64,000 nt of DNA from Notamacropus eugenii (GCF_028372415.1 NC_092878.1:134616750-134680749); one strand, 5' to 3'; positions 44,836 through 58,217 are shown, counted from the stretch's first letter. Numbers and translations are program-made. Notes: a model not told the origin generated them from the sequence alone.

Positions 44836-46380
44836 TCCCTACAACAGGGACTTATTTTCTCTAAAAAGCCACAAAACTGTCCCCAGGCCTTATTGGTCAC
44901 CCTGCCTCTTCTGACTCAGCCTCCTGGTTTGCCTAAGAGCATAAAAAGCCCTACCTACATGAGCTCAAAGACATTTCAACTTGGTGTATGTCTGAAGCTC
45001 TGAGAAGTCACTCCAATTTGCCCTGAAAACCACTGCCATTTCCATTGGAGATGAGGGGAACAGTGTCTTTAGAAGCTGAGTACCACTATATTTTTTTTTG
45101 TTGTGCAATGAAATCCAAATGCCTCAGTTTGGGGCAACGAGAACTCTAAACTAGCAGGATACTGGTATCAGGCCTGCACCTAAAGAAGAGGGTAGACAAA
45201 ATAATCTTTGTTTAAGGTCACTTTAAAAACTAAGTCAAGATCCTAATAGATAAAAAGAAGCCTTTCACAAAACAATGATTAAAGAAGGCCTGGGACTGCA
45301 AGGACATGAGTCTGATACACACCTTTTTCCCTATATCTCCCCAACCTTTGCCTATATTTATGTCCAAGTATTTAAGATCAATGTAAAATTTAAACATTTA
45401 TTTTTATTTATTATTTTTTTAAATTTCATTTACTTTAATTTTATTTCTTACCTCAATGTTTTATAGATTCATCTAAAATTTCCTATTCAGAAAAGAACTC
45501 CTCAAATATTCAGTATCCCTTTCACTCCCCCCTCCAAAAAAAAAAAAAAGATTATTTGTATAACTTTCTGTCATTCAGGCTTTTTTTTTTTTCTTTTCCA
45601 AATGGTCAATGGGTTCTAAGAATCTAAGGAAGAAAAATATAGAAAAAAACCAAAACTTACTTGAAAACTGTGCTATTTTTCAGCAAAGATGTTCCCTCCC
45701 CTGCTCTCCATCTCACTTGCTCTTATACACACAATCACACACTCATTAATCTTTTTTGGACAACAGTCCAAGCGTTTCTCCAACCTTTTCAGTATTCTTT
45801 CCTTCCTTTCATGCTTCATTTCATTGGACTATATTGCAGAAAGCAAAGACTCAAAGCTTAAACAACAACATTTTCCTATTTTCATTGTTAAATTAAATGC
45901 TACCTAAAAGTCATTCAAAGCCTATAGGCTTAACTCTCTTTGCTTGCCATAGTCAAAGTTCATCTATTATTTTACTGCATACCCTAATAGTACTAAATCA
46001 CCTCACATATGGAAATAGGACTTGGAGGTCCACTGAGCTGTGAATTTAACCAATGTATCACTATTATTGAAACACCTGGACCATTCCTTTGTGGTGATGC
46101 GCTGTGATAACACTGCCGAGTATTAAATAGCTTCCCAGAACTCTTGTTTCTTGCTTAGGATATGATTTCCTAGTAATGCAACACTGGATTGGAATTCAGG
46201 AGTTTCACTAACCCTGATTTCACACTAACTGATTTGATTTTAAATACCATTTACAGGATAGCCCATCTGTGCATCAGTATTTATCAATGGATGTTTCTGA
46301 CAGTTTTCTTCACTTACTTGGAGTGCTGGGTATCTTGATTCTAAGATGTATATTTAAATTTGTTGCCTATTTATTCCATT
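44836..46380. other. Unassigned intergenic sequence with homopolymer runs
   Basis: Poly-T and poly-A runs near 45091, 45413, 45537 and 45583. No gene or repeat recognised; short frames lack relatives. Confidence 0.35.
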
Positions 46381-46384
46381 CTGG

Positions 46385-46575
46385 AATACATCTATCCGTC
46401 TATCTTATTTATCTATCTGTCTGTCTGTATCTATCTCTCATTTTGAAATATACACAATACATGTATGTGTGTACACATAGACATGTACACATATACAACA
46501 ATGCACATGCATATACTCACAAACATATGTGACATACACATGCACAGTGTATGTATGTATATGTATATATATTTT
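46385..46575. repeat. TCTA/TCTG tract followed by an alternating TATG/CACA tract
   Basis: Imperfect tetranucleotides at 46390-46440, then mixed TATG, TACA and ATGC repeats to 46571. Confidence 0.82.
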
Positions 46576-46819
46576 ATGTAAAAAACAAATCAGATCACAT
46601 GGGGAAATAGAAGCATACATGTATTGTTTCCTCAGTAGCTTATGAGGTCCTTCAAGACGGGAATTGTCTTGGCTTTTGTTTTTGCATCCTGAGTGTTTCC
46701 CATATAACAAGTACTATGTTTTCTTTCCTTTATAAAGCTTAACAAAGTATAAGCAAACTAAACCAGTCAGATTTATTGTATCAGACCCAGCAATGCAAGG
46801 CAGAGAAAACATTCAGCTA

Positions 46820-47025
46820 CAGGACAGGTTCCCAATTTTTTTTAATATTATGGACCCTTTTGGCTATGCAATAAAATCTATAGACCCCTTCATGAAATAT
46901 TCTATTCCCTCAATAAAAAAATTGAAGGGACAGCTAGATTTGAGATTAGTAAAAATAATTTTTTTCCCTCACACAAATCTGTGGAATCCTCATGGATAGC
47001 CCAGGTTGAAAAACCCTGATGCAGG
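46820..47025. mobile_element. hAT-like non-autonomous element with terminal inverted repeats
   Basis: The left end 'caggttcccaatttttttta' and 'ttatggacccttttggctat' pairs with the right end 'ggatagcccaggttgaaaaa' and 'ccctg'. This resembles the mammalian hAT MITE whose ends read as a 'GGGTTCTTAACCTGGGGTCC' type. No coding capacity. Confidence 0.55.
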
Positions 47026-47070
47026 ATCTCCAACTTATTTATTGGAATGAGGCAACAACCTGTACTCTCG

Positions 47071-47180
47071 TAGGGGTGGGGAACCTGTGGTCTTGAGGCC
47101 ACATGTGGCTCCCTAGGTCCTCAAATGTGGCTCTTTGACAGAATCCAAACTTGACAGAACAAATCTCCTTAATAAAAGGA
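47071..47180. mobile_element. hAT-type MITE, copy 3, one arm only
   Basis: 'aggggtggggaacctgtggt', 'cttgaggccacatgtggctc' and 'ctaggtcctcaaatgtggct' are followed by the centre 'cttaataaaagga', where it stops. It is the same family as 43282-43458 but lacks the second arm. Confidence 0.75.
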
Positions 47181-47189
47181 CAAATATTC

Positions 47190-47383
47190 ACGGTCAAAAA
47201 AAAAAAATTCCCACATTGGCCATGTATAAAAATGACCTCAGTTTGAATGCCAGACTCTTCATCCTAAATGTATCATCTCTCTATTAGGAGATAAGGAGAA
47301 TGGTTCAAATTGGATGAGATAAAAGACAGAGATAAGGACATTGCATATCTAACTATCTATCTATATCTATGTATATATATATC

Positions 47384-47446
<63 letters not shown>

Positions 47447-47870
47447 AGAGAGAGAGTGCCATAAAAGTTAATCTATCCATCCATCCTATCTATCTATGTT
47501 ACTACTTCCTTTTCTAGCCATATATCTCTGTGACATTCTTTTTTAACACATCACTCACAATTATTCTTTGGTATGTGCTGCAGTGTACTCACACTTCTCT
47601 ATTTCCATTTGAGTAAATCATAAATTTAACTATTTCATACCACCAACAGCATGACCAGATGAAAAAATGATGTTAAAAATATAGGGCTCCCCCTGCCCCA
47701 CTCAGAAATGCTGAGTCGCTAAAAAGATTGCATGTTTTCCCAAGGACAGAGAGATAGGGAGTCTACCCCCTTTCTCCTGTTTAATCTGAACCCAGGTATA
47801 AAGAACTCTAGAGAAAATATATAATACAAATGCGAACTGATCATGTAGCAAGAGCAACTCTAGATTTTAA
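47190..47870 (+). repeat. Unnamed duplicated segment, copy 1
   Basis: Shares an ordered series of matches with 49512-50390: 'ctattaggagataagga', 'catatatctctgtgacat', 'cacatcactcacaa', 'gcagtgtactcacac', 'ctctatttcc', 'accagatgaaaaa', 'cctgtttaat' and 'agagaaaatatataa'. A TA/ATCT microsatellite block at 47345-47490 interrupts it. No family recognised. Confidence 0.75.
47345..47490. repeat. Compound (ATCT)n, (TA)n, (GA)n and (ATCC)n microsatellite
   Basis: Runs of CTAT, then TATA with few breaks (47390-47443), GAGAGA, and CATC units. Confidence 0.93.
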
Positions 47871-49040
47871 GCTATAACTAGGGCGGGGTAATTAGAGCTT
47901 TTCTCTAGGGCACCAAAATTTAAAAGTCACCAGCAGAACTTGCCCTGAGCTTAACACCTAGTTGACAAGACAATTCATTAAAAAGGAACCTTCCAAATGG
48001 CTGTTGCTTCCCTTGTTCCATCTTCCTCCAAGGCCTGCCTGTTTCTACTTTCTCCCTTTTCTTCATTGTCTGTACCCTCCCCAAGGCTAGATTTGTGATC
48101 CTTCCTTTTCTGACATGAGATGAATTGCTAAAGGAGCCAAAATTGTTAGTTCTGAACAGATACAGCATTTGATACTCTAGCCAACTAAGTGTTCAACAGC
48201 CTAGAGGGCAGCCTTCCTGCCAACTATAAATAAGTAAGGCCCAGAGTTAGGAGTCAGGGGCATCAAGAGCTGAGTGTTCTCTATAATCCTGCTAAACCTT
48301 TCTTTTTGGATATCCATGTGGGATATGGAGGATGTGGGGGAAGATATGCTGTAGCCAAATGACAGCTTTCACAAAGGGCTGCTAAGACCATGAGAATTAA
48401 ATAGCCCAACAACTTGCTATTCTATTTTTTCTTGATGCCTTTATGGAAATTCAACAATTTGTTAGCCCTAAACAGTCTACTTCTTTAATAAAATGCTTGG
48501 GAACCATGCCGCGCAGCTCTCCTACACTTTCTTAGGGGCGTTGGGATCTAGGACCTTCAAAGCAAAGTTGTCCTATCTTAATTCAACTTAAGGACATGGA
48601 ATTTAATGTCATATCATTCTATAAATGCTCTTTATTTTTACATTTTTTATTATTAATAGGAAGATTTGTGTTTTATAAAGAAAGTTTTCATGCTTTCAAA
48701 TTCTTTCATAAGTGACAAATAATACATATCCCTTTGAAGTCTTCTTTAACTGAAGTGACTTACTCATCTTTTCAATCAGTACAAAACAACTAGTGAGAAG
48801 AGATACACTTCAATGACAAGGTCATACTTCAGCTGAGGAATTATAAAATTGAGTGCGTGCATGGTTCTTTCTTCTGAACTGTTTGATTCATTGAGACACA
48901 AACGAAAGAATAAAGAGGAAGAGTAAAAAAAAAAAATCCTACAACACGTTCTCCTCCTGATATTCTCTAAAGAAAGCAAAACAACAGAAAATGCTGAACA
49001 CAAAGGAGACTTGTTAGCATGTAACAAAGAGAGGTCATCT
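47871..49040. other. Unassigned intergenic sequence
   Basis: No gene or repeat recognised. Confidence 0.35.
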
Positions 49041-49250
49041 GTGATTTTTCTGTATTAATATTCACTCGTGTATTGAAGTGCTTGGTAATGCATTGTCTAA
49101 AATAACAAGCTTTGTGTCGCTGTATAACTTAAATTCAAAAGACACATTTGTAAGAGAGACTCTGTAGAACAGAAGCTTGTAACTCCCTGCAGCCTGGTCT
49201 ACATGCTGATATGGTAGTTAATCAGCAGTCATTGTGAACTAGGAAAAAAG
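49041..49250. other. Repeat-free stretch of balanced composition
   Basis: This stretch has no simple repeat and no known interspersed repeat. It contains palindrome-poor words such as 'gttaatcagcagtcattgtg'. It might be a conserved non-coding element, but nothing here proves conservation. Confidence 0.2.
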
Positions 49251-49511
49251 AAAAAAAAAGTGTGATCCAGACAGTCTTAGAATGAACATTACTTCCTAAA
49301 GCATAAAAATGGAGAAAATGTTACTCTTCCAATTTTTAAAAAATAATTTATGAAATATATTAATTTCTGTTCTAACCAAAGATCAGAAATGACTTTTCCT
49401 CCCACAATAACTAGTTCGTATTAATTGATATATTTTAACTGAATTTATTTCAATGAACAAAAATCCACTAGAAAAAAAGCAAAGCAAAGCAAAACTGTTG
49501 TGACAAACAAA

Positions 49512-50390
<879 letters not shown>

Positions 50391-50739
50391 AACAATCTGA
50401 ATGCTCCACTGACACCCAATGAATATTAAAAAATTGCAAGAGGAATGCCTGGTAGGTAGATTTTCGGTGGAGGCTAATGGGAGAAACAGGCAAGACTTGA
50501 CAAAGGACAAGAAATGGATGAATTATAGTTGACACTGACAGAAAAAATGTTCACATTGGTTAAATCACAGATCTACTTAAATTTATATACTGAGGAAATT
50601 ATTTTGGAATGGGTAGTTTTGCTTTTAGAAATGCCCACTCTTTTTTGTGTATCCAAGAAACAATGATAAACATTGACATATGGGCTAAAGAAGAAAAATG
50701 TACTAATAATAATAGCAATAATTGTAGCAGTTGTAGTAC

Positions 50740-51125
50740 CTAGATGTATGTATGCATGTGTGTATACACACATGCATACATAAATATATGTGCATGTATA
50801 TGTACATGCATATATGCATGTGTATATGTGTCTGTGTATATATGTGTATATATTTATACATATATGTTTATACACATATTTATCTAGGCATGCATGCATA
50901 CACACAGTTTGCATGTGTATGTGTATGCATATCTATGTATATATACACATTTGTATGTGTATACACATACTTGCATGTGTATATACATATATATGCTATA
51001 CATGACATACACGTGCATAATATATAAAAGTTATGTACATATAAAATTAAAGCTATATCTATATGGAATCATTATGTGTAATATTTATACACATATGCAC
51101 ATGTATATAAATATATGTTGACACT
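50740..51125. repeat. Long alternating purine-pyrimidine tract (TATGTG/CATACA)
   Basis: Nearly 380 bases of mixed TATG, TGCA and TACA units. Cys/Tyr/Ile-rich frames on both strands are repeat artefacts. Confidence 0.88.
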
Positions 51126-51289
51126 TTCATTCAGATATAGCTTTACTTCTATATGAATATAATATATATGCAGCACTTTGCCAACCTTGAAACATTATAT
51201 AAATGCTAGAATTTACTATATCTACATTTCTATATCTCTCTACATATTAGACATCCTTCCAAGATGTCATAGACTCATGAGTTGTTATT

Positions 51290-51645
51290 ATTTAGACCAG
51301 TGATTTCCCCAGTTCCAAATTCACTTAATTATATTGTCATTGAACCCATATTTTTCTATGGTACCAACAGACATAACTTGAGAAATTTCTTTACCTGTTT
51401 AGCTAAAATCTATCTCCAACATTTCTTAGATCTGACACTCTACTTGCCTTGTCAAAAGCAGATTAAGCAAAATATGATTAGTCTGGAATGATCTGCTTTT
51501 GATACAACCATGCTGTCTTTTAATGATCACCACTTCTTTTTTACAAATTATCCTTTTAATATTACATTCTGTTATCTTTCCAGGAATCAAAGTCAAGATC
51601 ACAGGACTATGGATTCCAGACCTGATTTAGTTCTGTAAATGTGTT
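51290..51645 (-). mobile_element. L3/CR1 LINE fragment, antisense
   Basis: 'gattagtctggaatgatctg', 'cttttgatacaaccatgctg', 'aatgatcaccacttcttttt' and 'ccaggaatcaaagtcaagat' are the antisense L3/CR1 reverse transcriptase region. Confidence 0.75.
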
Positions 51646-51739
51646 TTTAATGCCAACAACCAGTAAGGCAGTACATAATGACAAAAACCAAACAAACAGA
51701 AATAGTCCTTATGTAAAATCCCACATTCGACTCAGAAGA

Positions 51740-52012
51740 TAAACTAGTATTTATTAAGTGCCTGTTATGTGCTATGTGCTGTGCTAATAGATCCTGTTTT
51801 CATGGAGCTTACCATGTACCAGGGGATATACAACATAAGAAAAGAGATTTAAATAAAATACAAATGATTTCAAAAGGGAATGAGGCTTTACAGGCCACAT
51901 GGCAACTTAGCTGAGCACTAAAGGAAGTTAGAAGCAAGGTTGTGAAGCAGAGACATTTACTTGGCAAATGTATATTTCTGGTGAATGGGAATAGCCTTTA
52001 CAAAGGATTGGA
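51740..52012 (-). mobile_element. L2 LINE fragment, antisense
   Basis: 'actagtatttattaagtgcc', 'gtgctatgtgctgtgctaat' and 'catggagcttaccatgtacc' are antisense L2. Confidence 0.62.
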
Positions 52013-52014
52013 GG

Positions 52015-52135
52015 AGGAGACTTGGATTCAAGCATCACTTGCCATCCATCCACACTTGGTTGTGTGACCCTGGGAAAATTATTTATCCCCTCAGTATCCC
52101 CAGGCAACTCTATAAGACTACAATTTGCAGAAGTC
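52015..52135 (+). mobile_element. MIR/tRNA-type SINE fragment, sense
   Basis: 'gacttggattcaagcatcac', 'gttgtgtgaccctgggaaaa' and 'ttatttatcccctcagtatc' follow the sense SINE order. Confidence 0.5.
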
Positions 52136-52317
52136 TGTAGCTCCTTGGAATAGAAAGTCTCATCATTAGGAGTTCCCCTCTCCATCGAATTTACAAGATT
52201 GGACAGAAAACAAACAAAAAATAAAAGGACAAATATAAGGAATTCAGAGAACATAAGGAAATGTGTACAAAGTGATACAAGCAACTCAGTCAAAAAATAA
52301 AATATACATTGCTATAA

Positions 52318-52418
52318 TAAGGAAGGAAGGAAGGAAGGAAGGAAGGAAGGAAGGAAGGAAGGAAGGAAGGAAGGAAGGAAGGAAGGAAGGAAGGAAGGAA
52401 GGAAGGAAGGAAGGAAGG
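52318..52418. repeat. (GGAA)n microsatellite
   Basis: About 25 near-perfect GGAA units. Confidence 0.98.
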
Positions 52419-52880
52419 GGAAAGATCTGTATGTCCTTTGGATTCAGTTATAGGGTATATGGCAAGCTCAAGGGTTGCTAAGTTGCATAAATGATAAAAT
52501 GGCAGTGGGGGAGGAGTGGGGAAAGAAAGGCATCTAGAGGCTGGAAAGCCGGTAAAGCTTAGTGGTCTTGCAATTCATACAAGGAATGGTGTCAGTGACT
52601 CCCACTTCACTTAAGTGATGAAACACCCATTCATATTCTCAATACAAGTATTGTGTTTGTCCTTCTTTGTGATGTAGAACACTGCATATACTATCAGATA
52701 TGGTTCATGTTAGTCAGTTTTGCATGCCTATTTCTCTGTTTCAAAAGAGGTTTTACTGTGGATACAGTTTAGGAGGAAATAATTGTCACACACAAACATA
52801 CCATCCAACGACAAAAAGACATCATTTTAATGTTGAATTTGAGTGAATTAATCATTTGGACTTATAAATGCTCAAATAAA
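52419..52880. other. Unassigned intergenic sequence
   Basis: No gene or repeat recognised. Confidence 0.35.
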
Positions 52881-52884
52881 CTAA

Positions 52885-53205
52885 TAAGGACATATGAAAG
52901 AAAATGTTATCTGCATCTAGGGGCAAAAAACAAAACATTGATAATTAGAAATATGGAAAGAATGATTTTTCATATATATATATCACATATAGATACATAT
53001 AGATATTTGTGTCTAATGGTAGCCATCTCTATGATGGGAGGACAAGAAAAAAAGGGAAAAATTTACATAAAAACCTTTATTATATATTTAAAAAGAATAT
53101 CAAGTAATAAATATGTAATAGAGTTTCAGTTTTATTTTTTATTATGCTTTATTAGGGAAATGCTTGTTTTGTTCCATAAATTAAAAATAAAATTAAAGAA
53201 TAAAT
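52885..53205 (+). mobile_element. L1 LINE 3' untranslated region, sense
   Basis: 'atgaaagaaaatgttatctg', 'gtctaatggtagccatctct', 'gggaaatgcttgttttgttc' and 'cataaattaaaaataaaatt' match the 3' end of the L1 at 14950-15245 in the same order. Strongly 5'-truncated. Confidence 0.82.
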
Positions 53206-53725
53206 CAGGGGAGAAAGTATGCATGGCATAAAAGTCTGGAGTTTCCAAGTACTCTACAGGCTATTGGCCTGTTTCTCAAATATGTGATGTTTTGTAATCT
53301 ACTTTTTGCTGTACTTCTCTTCATTGTAGTCACTGGGCATCAAAGGATTTGTGAACTTTTTAAGAGAGTCTTGTCACATTCTTCTTAGAATGGCATGGAA
53401 TATGCAATGCATATTGGCATCTAAGCTGCAGGTCTATTCAAGATCTTTAGATTATGCACAGCAAGAACGATTAAAGAACAGGTGACCAGTTGTCCTCACT
53501 TCTCTGTTTCTCACCGCCATGTCTAGACCATCCCTTCACTGCAATCACTCAACAAACTAACCTCCTTTAAAATTCACAGTACCAAAAACTTCCATCCAAT
53601 TCAGAACATGGTGACCACTATAGGCCAATCTTTTCCCTTTCACCCCAACTTCTGCCCATATATAGTGAAGTTCAAGGCCACCACATTTTAGGAATCACAG
53701 TGAAAAGTTCTAGAGCACCGTAAGA
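53206..53725. other. Unassigned intergenic sequence
   Basis: No gene or repeat recognised. Confidence 0.35.
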
Positions 53726-53729
53726 ACGG

Positions 53730-54110
53730 CTACGAGGATGGTGAATGACTTCAAGTTTGTCCCATGCACAGATCAAAGATAGGAACTGTGAGTACTTATC
53801 TTGGAGAACAAAGATTCAGGGAGAATACAAGAGCCATCTTCAAATATTTGAAGGGAGAGCATATGGAAAACAGGACAATATACATAGTTGTCTTGCTCTC
53901 AGGGGAAACAACTAGGAGAAATGAATTGTAACTTGGAAACTGCAAAAAATGCAAATCTAAACTGAGTCAAAAAGAGAAGAAAAACAAGCAAACAAAACTT
54001 CGTAATAATTGGAACCGCTCCAATGTAGAACTGGCTTTTGGAGGAAGCCATGGGTTCCTCTCTTGAAGAAGATCCATTGCCTGCTTTTATGGAACTCAAC
54101 GTTACATCAT
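53730..54110 (+). mobile_element. L3/CR1 LINE 3' region, sense
   Basis: 'aagagccatcttcaaatatt', 'tgaagggagagcatatggaa', 'gaaatgaattgtaacttgga' and 'ggttcctctcttgaagaaga' follow the L3 3' end. A further tail-like piece lies at 54630-54715 ('gactccttccaactctaaaa'). Confidence 0.62.
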
Positions 54111-54625
54111 TTCATCTGGAAAAAGCCTCAGGGGACATGTAGTTCCAAGTATAACTAAAAAGCAACTCCTTACACCCATGCTCAAAATGAGGACTGCTGA
54201 AACATACATAAGGATCCCTGTCAACCATATATTGACTTAGAAAATTGCAAATTAACATTATCTATGTTTTGTTCAATTTTTATTTATTTTGTTAAATATT
54301 TCCCAATTATATTTTAATCTTCTTCACCTGCTCAGGAATGCTCTGGGCCACAATTCTGTGTGATTGTGACTGCTCAGAGTTCTTCACTTAATATAGACTC
54401 TCTAAAACTTAAGGGGAGGGAACTAATTTGCAACTTAAGGAACATTACATTGACCACCAGGCTTCAAATGAGCTAATTATTTTTAACAGGATGTTGCAGA
54501 AAGAAAAGAGAATCCTTCTTAAACATTTGGGCTCTTCAGAGGTTTACCAAATTGAATCAGGAAGCAATGGATGCTCCTCCCTTCAATTTAGACATTTAAT
54601 CAAAGGCTGAATGCTTATCATATAT
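54111..54625. other. Mostly unassigned, weak L3 and L1 traces
   Basis: 'aagcctcaggggacatgtag' near 54125 resembles an antisense L3 end, also seen at 56200. 'gttaaatatttcccaattat' at 54291 resembles an L1 tail in antisense. Confidence 0.35.
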
Positions 54626-54629
54626 AATG

Positions 54630-54718
54630 TAGAAGGAATTTTTTTCCCAGTCATGTTTTGGATGAATTGGCCTGTGAGACTCCTTCCAACTCTAAAATTC
54701 TACAATTTTATAATAAAA
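54630..54718 (+). mobile_element. L3/CR1 3' terminal piece, sense
   Basis: 'ttggcctgtgagactccttc' and 'caactctaaaattctacaat' are the last bases of an L3 copy, perhaps the end of the one at 53730. Confidence 0.55.
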
Positions 54719-54799
54719 GAGGCATAGTTTTCACAAACCACATGTGGTAAAATTATAAGCAACAATATAGAAATGATTAAGTAAATGGTACCCTAGCTA

Positions 54800-55070
54800 C
54801 TTGCTAAAGTTGTTATTCAATTGTTTTCTGTAGTATCTGACTCTTTTTGACCCCTTTTGGTGTTTTCTTGGCAAAGACTTTGGAGTGGTGTGCCATTTCC
54901 TTCCACAGCTCATTTTGCAGATGAGGAAAATGAGGTAAACAGGGTTAAGTAACTTGCCCAGGATCACACAGCCAATAAGTGTCTGAGGCTCGATTTGAAC
55001 TCAGGTCTTCCTTACTATCCACTGTACCACTTTTCTACCTACTTGCCCAGCTAGCTGCTTCTTCTTCTTT
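54800..55070 (-). mobile_element. Marsupial tRNA-derived SINE, antisense, near full length
   Basis: 'ttgttattcaattgttttct', 'cttggcaaagactttggagt', 'gtgccatttccttccacagc', 'cagggttaagtaacttgccc', 'gatttgaactcaggtcttcc' and 'cccagctagctgc' are the reverse of the SINE at 13500. Confidence 0.87.
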
Positions 55071-55320
55071 CTGTTTTTTTCAAAGTAAATTCTTTAATAT
55101 TTTACTTAGCACTTTTCAGCAGGATAAACACCATCTTCATCAATAGTTAAAACTTTAAATTCAGTAATTCTATGATTCAGTATAATTTTTATATCCTGAA
55201 CACAAATTTCATGATTCTTTCTCAAATAGAGCTACCTCTAGCAAGATTTTGCCCTTATAAAGATCAAGGGGAAAGCCCTATTCTTTCTGTGATTCTGCAC
55301 TTTGTGCGTGTGTGTGTGTA

Positions 55321-55352
<32 letters not shown>

Positions 55353-56160
55353 GATATACAAACAATTTAAATTTGATTATAGACCTAATTAACATGTACG
55401 TTTTCCATACCAGAAGTAAAATAGTTTGGATGTCTGCCTGGAAGAATACAGTATTGTACTGTGAAATAGAAAAAAAATAAACAGTCAAGAACATTAGACT
55501 CCAGGGTACTCTATTTTGAAGATTATGCTAATTGATACTAAAAGAAATATCCCAAATTTGATGGATCTTATTACTCCCTTGAAGAAAAATGCACTAAAAA
55601 TTGTATGGCTTCTTTTTGTAGAATTTATTTTGCCTTCCATGATTATTTTTACCTATTTTAAAATGATCATTATCTTTTAAAGGTATCTTTTTCCTCATTA
55701 GCTTTTTCCTGTGCTAAAAATACAGATGGTTCAAGGACCCCTTTCTGATCAGCAAACAGAATAATTCTCCAAATGGCTCCTAAACTCAAGGCTTATCGAT
55801 TAGAAACCAACATACGTAGCCAGATTTTATGACATCCATACTACACATGCTCAACCACAGTTCTTTAATAATCCTATGCTGATGCCTCCTGGGCCTTCCA
55901 TTGTATTCTACAAGCAAAAGCACCAGCTACTCTCATGATATATATTCCACTGTCACTAAGTCTTGGATTTCCTCCATTATTGTTTCCAATAAAACTTGAC
56001 TGAGGTCTTCAACTAAGTCAGAATCATCAGATATAATAATTATAATCATAACAATGTTACTCCATTTCCTCCCTCATTCATTTCTCTTCAGTTTTTGAAC
56101 CTGCTCCAGAATGCTCTCTGGCATTGGCTTTCAATATATACTGCTTGCTTGGTTCATCCT
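55071..56160. other. Unassigned, with a (TG)n tract
   Basis: A TG microsatellite lies at 55303-55346. No gene or other repeat recognised. Confidence 0.4.
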
Positions 56161-56184
56161 CTATTTTTACAGAACTCAAAAATT

Positions 56185-56830
56185 CAGTAAATTCATTAGA
56201 AATGTCCTCAGGGGACATTTAGTTCCATACTTACCTAAAAATAATTCCTAGTGCCACATATTCAAATAGTTATCTAGCCATTCCATGAAGATCCCTCTTA
56301 AAGAGAGGAACCCACTGCTTCCTATAGCAACCAGTTCTATTTTGGGGTACTTCCAGTGGTTAGGAAGTTTTTTGTTTGTTTGTTTTCCTTCTCTTTTGGG
56401 CACAGAGATTAAATTTGCATTTTTGCAATTTCTAAGTTATGATCCATTTCTCCTAGTTACATCCTCTGAGAGCAAGCCAAATAAGTCTATCTTCCATATC
56501 ATTTCACTTCAAATATTTGGAGATGGTTCTCATATTTTCTCTGAATCTTATCTTCTCCAAATTAAGTACTCCCAGTTCCTCTCTTTGATCTTCATGGGGC
56601 ACAAACTTGGAGCACTTCATCATTGTGCTCCTTAGGGCACTCTGGAGCTCATCAAAGTCTTTCCTAAACTGTGGTGCCTTGAACTGAATACAATATCCCC
56701 TAAGAGGTTGGACCAGATGAAGGTACAACAAGAATATCATCTATTTTTTTCTTGGTTACCATGACTACTAATGGTTACTATCCCATGTAATGGAACCTAA
56801 GATTTCTTTAGCTATCCTGGATATTTGATG
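56185..56830 (-). mobile_element. L3/CR1 LINE 3' region, antisense
   Basis: 'gtcctcaggggacatttagt', 'gaggaacccactgcttccta', 'cttcatggggcacaaacttg', 'aagtctttcctaaactgtgg', 'gccttgaactgaatacaata' and 'atttctttagctatcctgg' follow the antisense L3 order. Confidence 0.75.
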
Positions 56831-57584
56831 ATGATTGACAGCAAGGTATATACACCTGGTTGGGGTCACAGGTATTACTTAAAATGCTTCAGAAGTCAAA
56901 TAAGCCCACTTCAGGTTTGGATCGTATTTTTAATAAATCTATAGGAAATATTATGTCATACTAATTAATACATCTAAGTATTCCCAGGGTCTATCACAGT
57001 GCCTAGTATAAAGTAGGTACTCAATGTATGTTTGTTGATGATTTTTTTCTTTTATATATAAATACTTTTGCATAATAAATAGTTGTGTCACTTGTTCAAG
57101 TATGACACCCCCATTATTTTTTCTGATAAAACAGCTCATCCATTAGTTAGATGCTAATAAATTGTACAGAATAGAACTGTTCTTAACATATGCACAGCAG
57201 GGCAACTGTTCTCTATTACCTGAAACAGAAGTTGAACAAACAGTGTAACAGCTTTGGAAAACTGGTTCTAACCCTTAAAAGGAATAGTAAAGTGTTCCTT
57301 GAATAAAGATAGAAAATATTATTCAGTTAAAAAATGGTGGCTAAGAAAATATATTAGGAAAAGAGGAACCAGAATTTGGCTTCACCCTTGATAACATGAA
57401 TATATAAGTAATGGTCTTCCAATATTCGAGAGTAATTATTTAAAAGTACTTATAACAACCTTGGGAATATAGAAAGTAAATCAGTCTAACTGGCTCCATT
57501 TTACAAATAACAGTGGTAAAAGAGGGAGAAAATGTCCACTATGTATTTGATGCTGATAAGAACAATTCATATTTCTATACTTCT
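56831..57584. other. Mostly unassigned
   Basis: A sense L2/MIR tail trace lies at 56990-57045 ('cacagtgcctagtataaagt'). Nothing else recognised. Confidence 0.35.
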
Positions 57585-57587
57585 TTG

Positions 57588-57715
57588 AGGTTGAAAACGT
57601 GCTATCTGTACAATTCTGTGAAGTATGTAAGGTAATTATCATCACCTTTACTTTTCAGTTGAGGAAACTGAGTCTTAAAGTTTGCCAGTGGATGAATTAC
57701 CCAAAGTCTATCAAA
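57588..57715 (-). mobile_element. MIR-type SINE fragment, antisense
   Basis: 'aattctgtgaagtatgtaag', 'tacttttcagttgaggaaac' and 'tgagtcttaaagtttgccag' follow the antisense MIR order. Confidence 0.5.
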
Positions 57716-58129
57716 AGAAGCTTTTTTGTTCCAAATATTTCTTCCATACTGCCTTTTCATCAATGTTTAATGTATGACATATAGTTAAGCACTATAAAAT
57801 TATTAGGTTAGCACTGAGTTCATTTTGAGTTTGGGCAAAGGGATGAGACTTCAGGAAATCTCAATAGACCGTGAATAATTGCACATTAGAAGAGGTTAAG
57901 TATAGCAAAATTCCTAATCCCAAAGGGCTCATGTAAGTTTGTTAAAAACAGTCTTCATTAACCAACTGTCTGTGATTATGTACAATTATCCTATGGTATT
58001 GACTTCCCATCATTATCAATTTAGTTAAATTTCAACAGGAGTGAAACACACAAGGCTCTATTATTCCTAATTTCATCTGAATTATACTATTTTTAGCAAC
58101 TCATTTTTGTAAAGGCAAGACATTTTATA
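57716..58129. other. Unassigned intergenic sequence
   Basis: No gene or repeat recognised. Confidence 0.35.
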
Positions 58130-58181
58130 TACGTGTATATATGTATACATATATGTATACATACATACATACATACATACA

Positions 58182-58217
<36 letters not shown>

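Noticed and set aside
50573-51121. Cys/Tyr/His-rich frames on both strands
   Set aside because: Alternating purine-pyrimidine simple repeat.
52830-53231. 133-codon plus-strand frame
   Set aside because: It is composed of the L1 3' untranslated region and adjoining AT-rich DNA.
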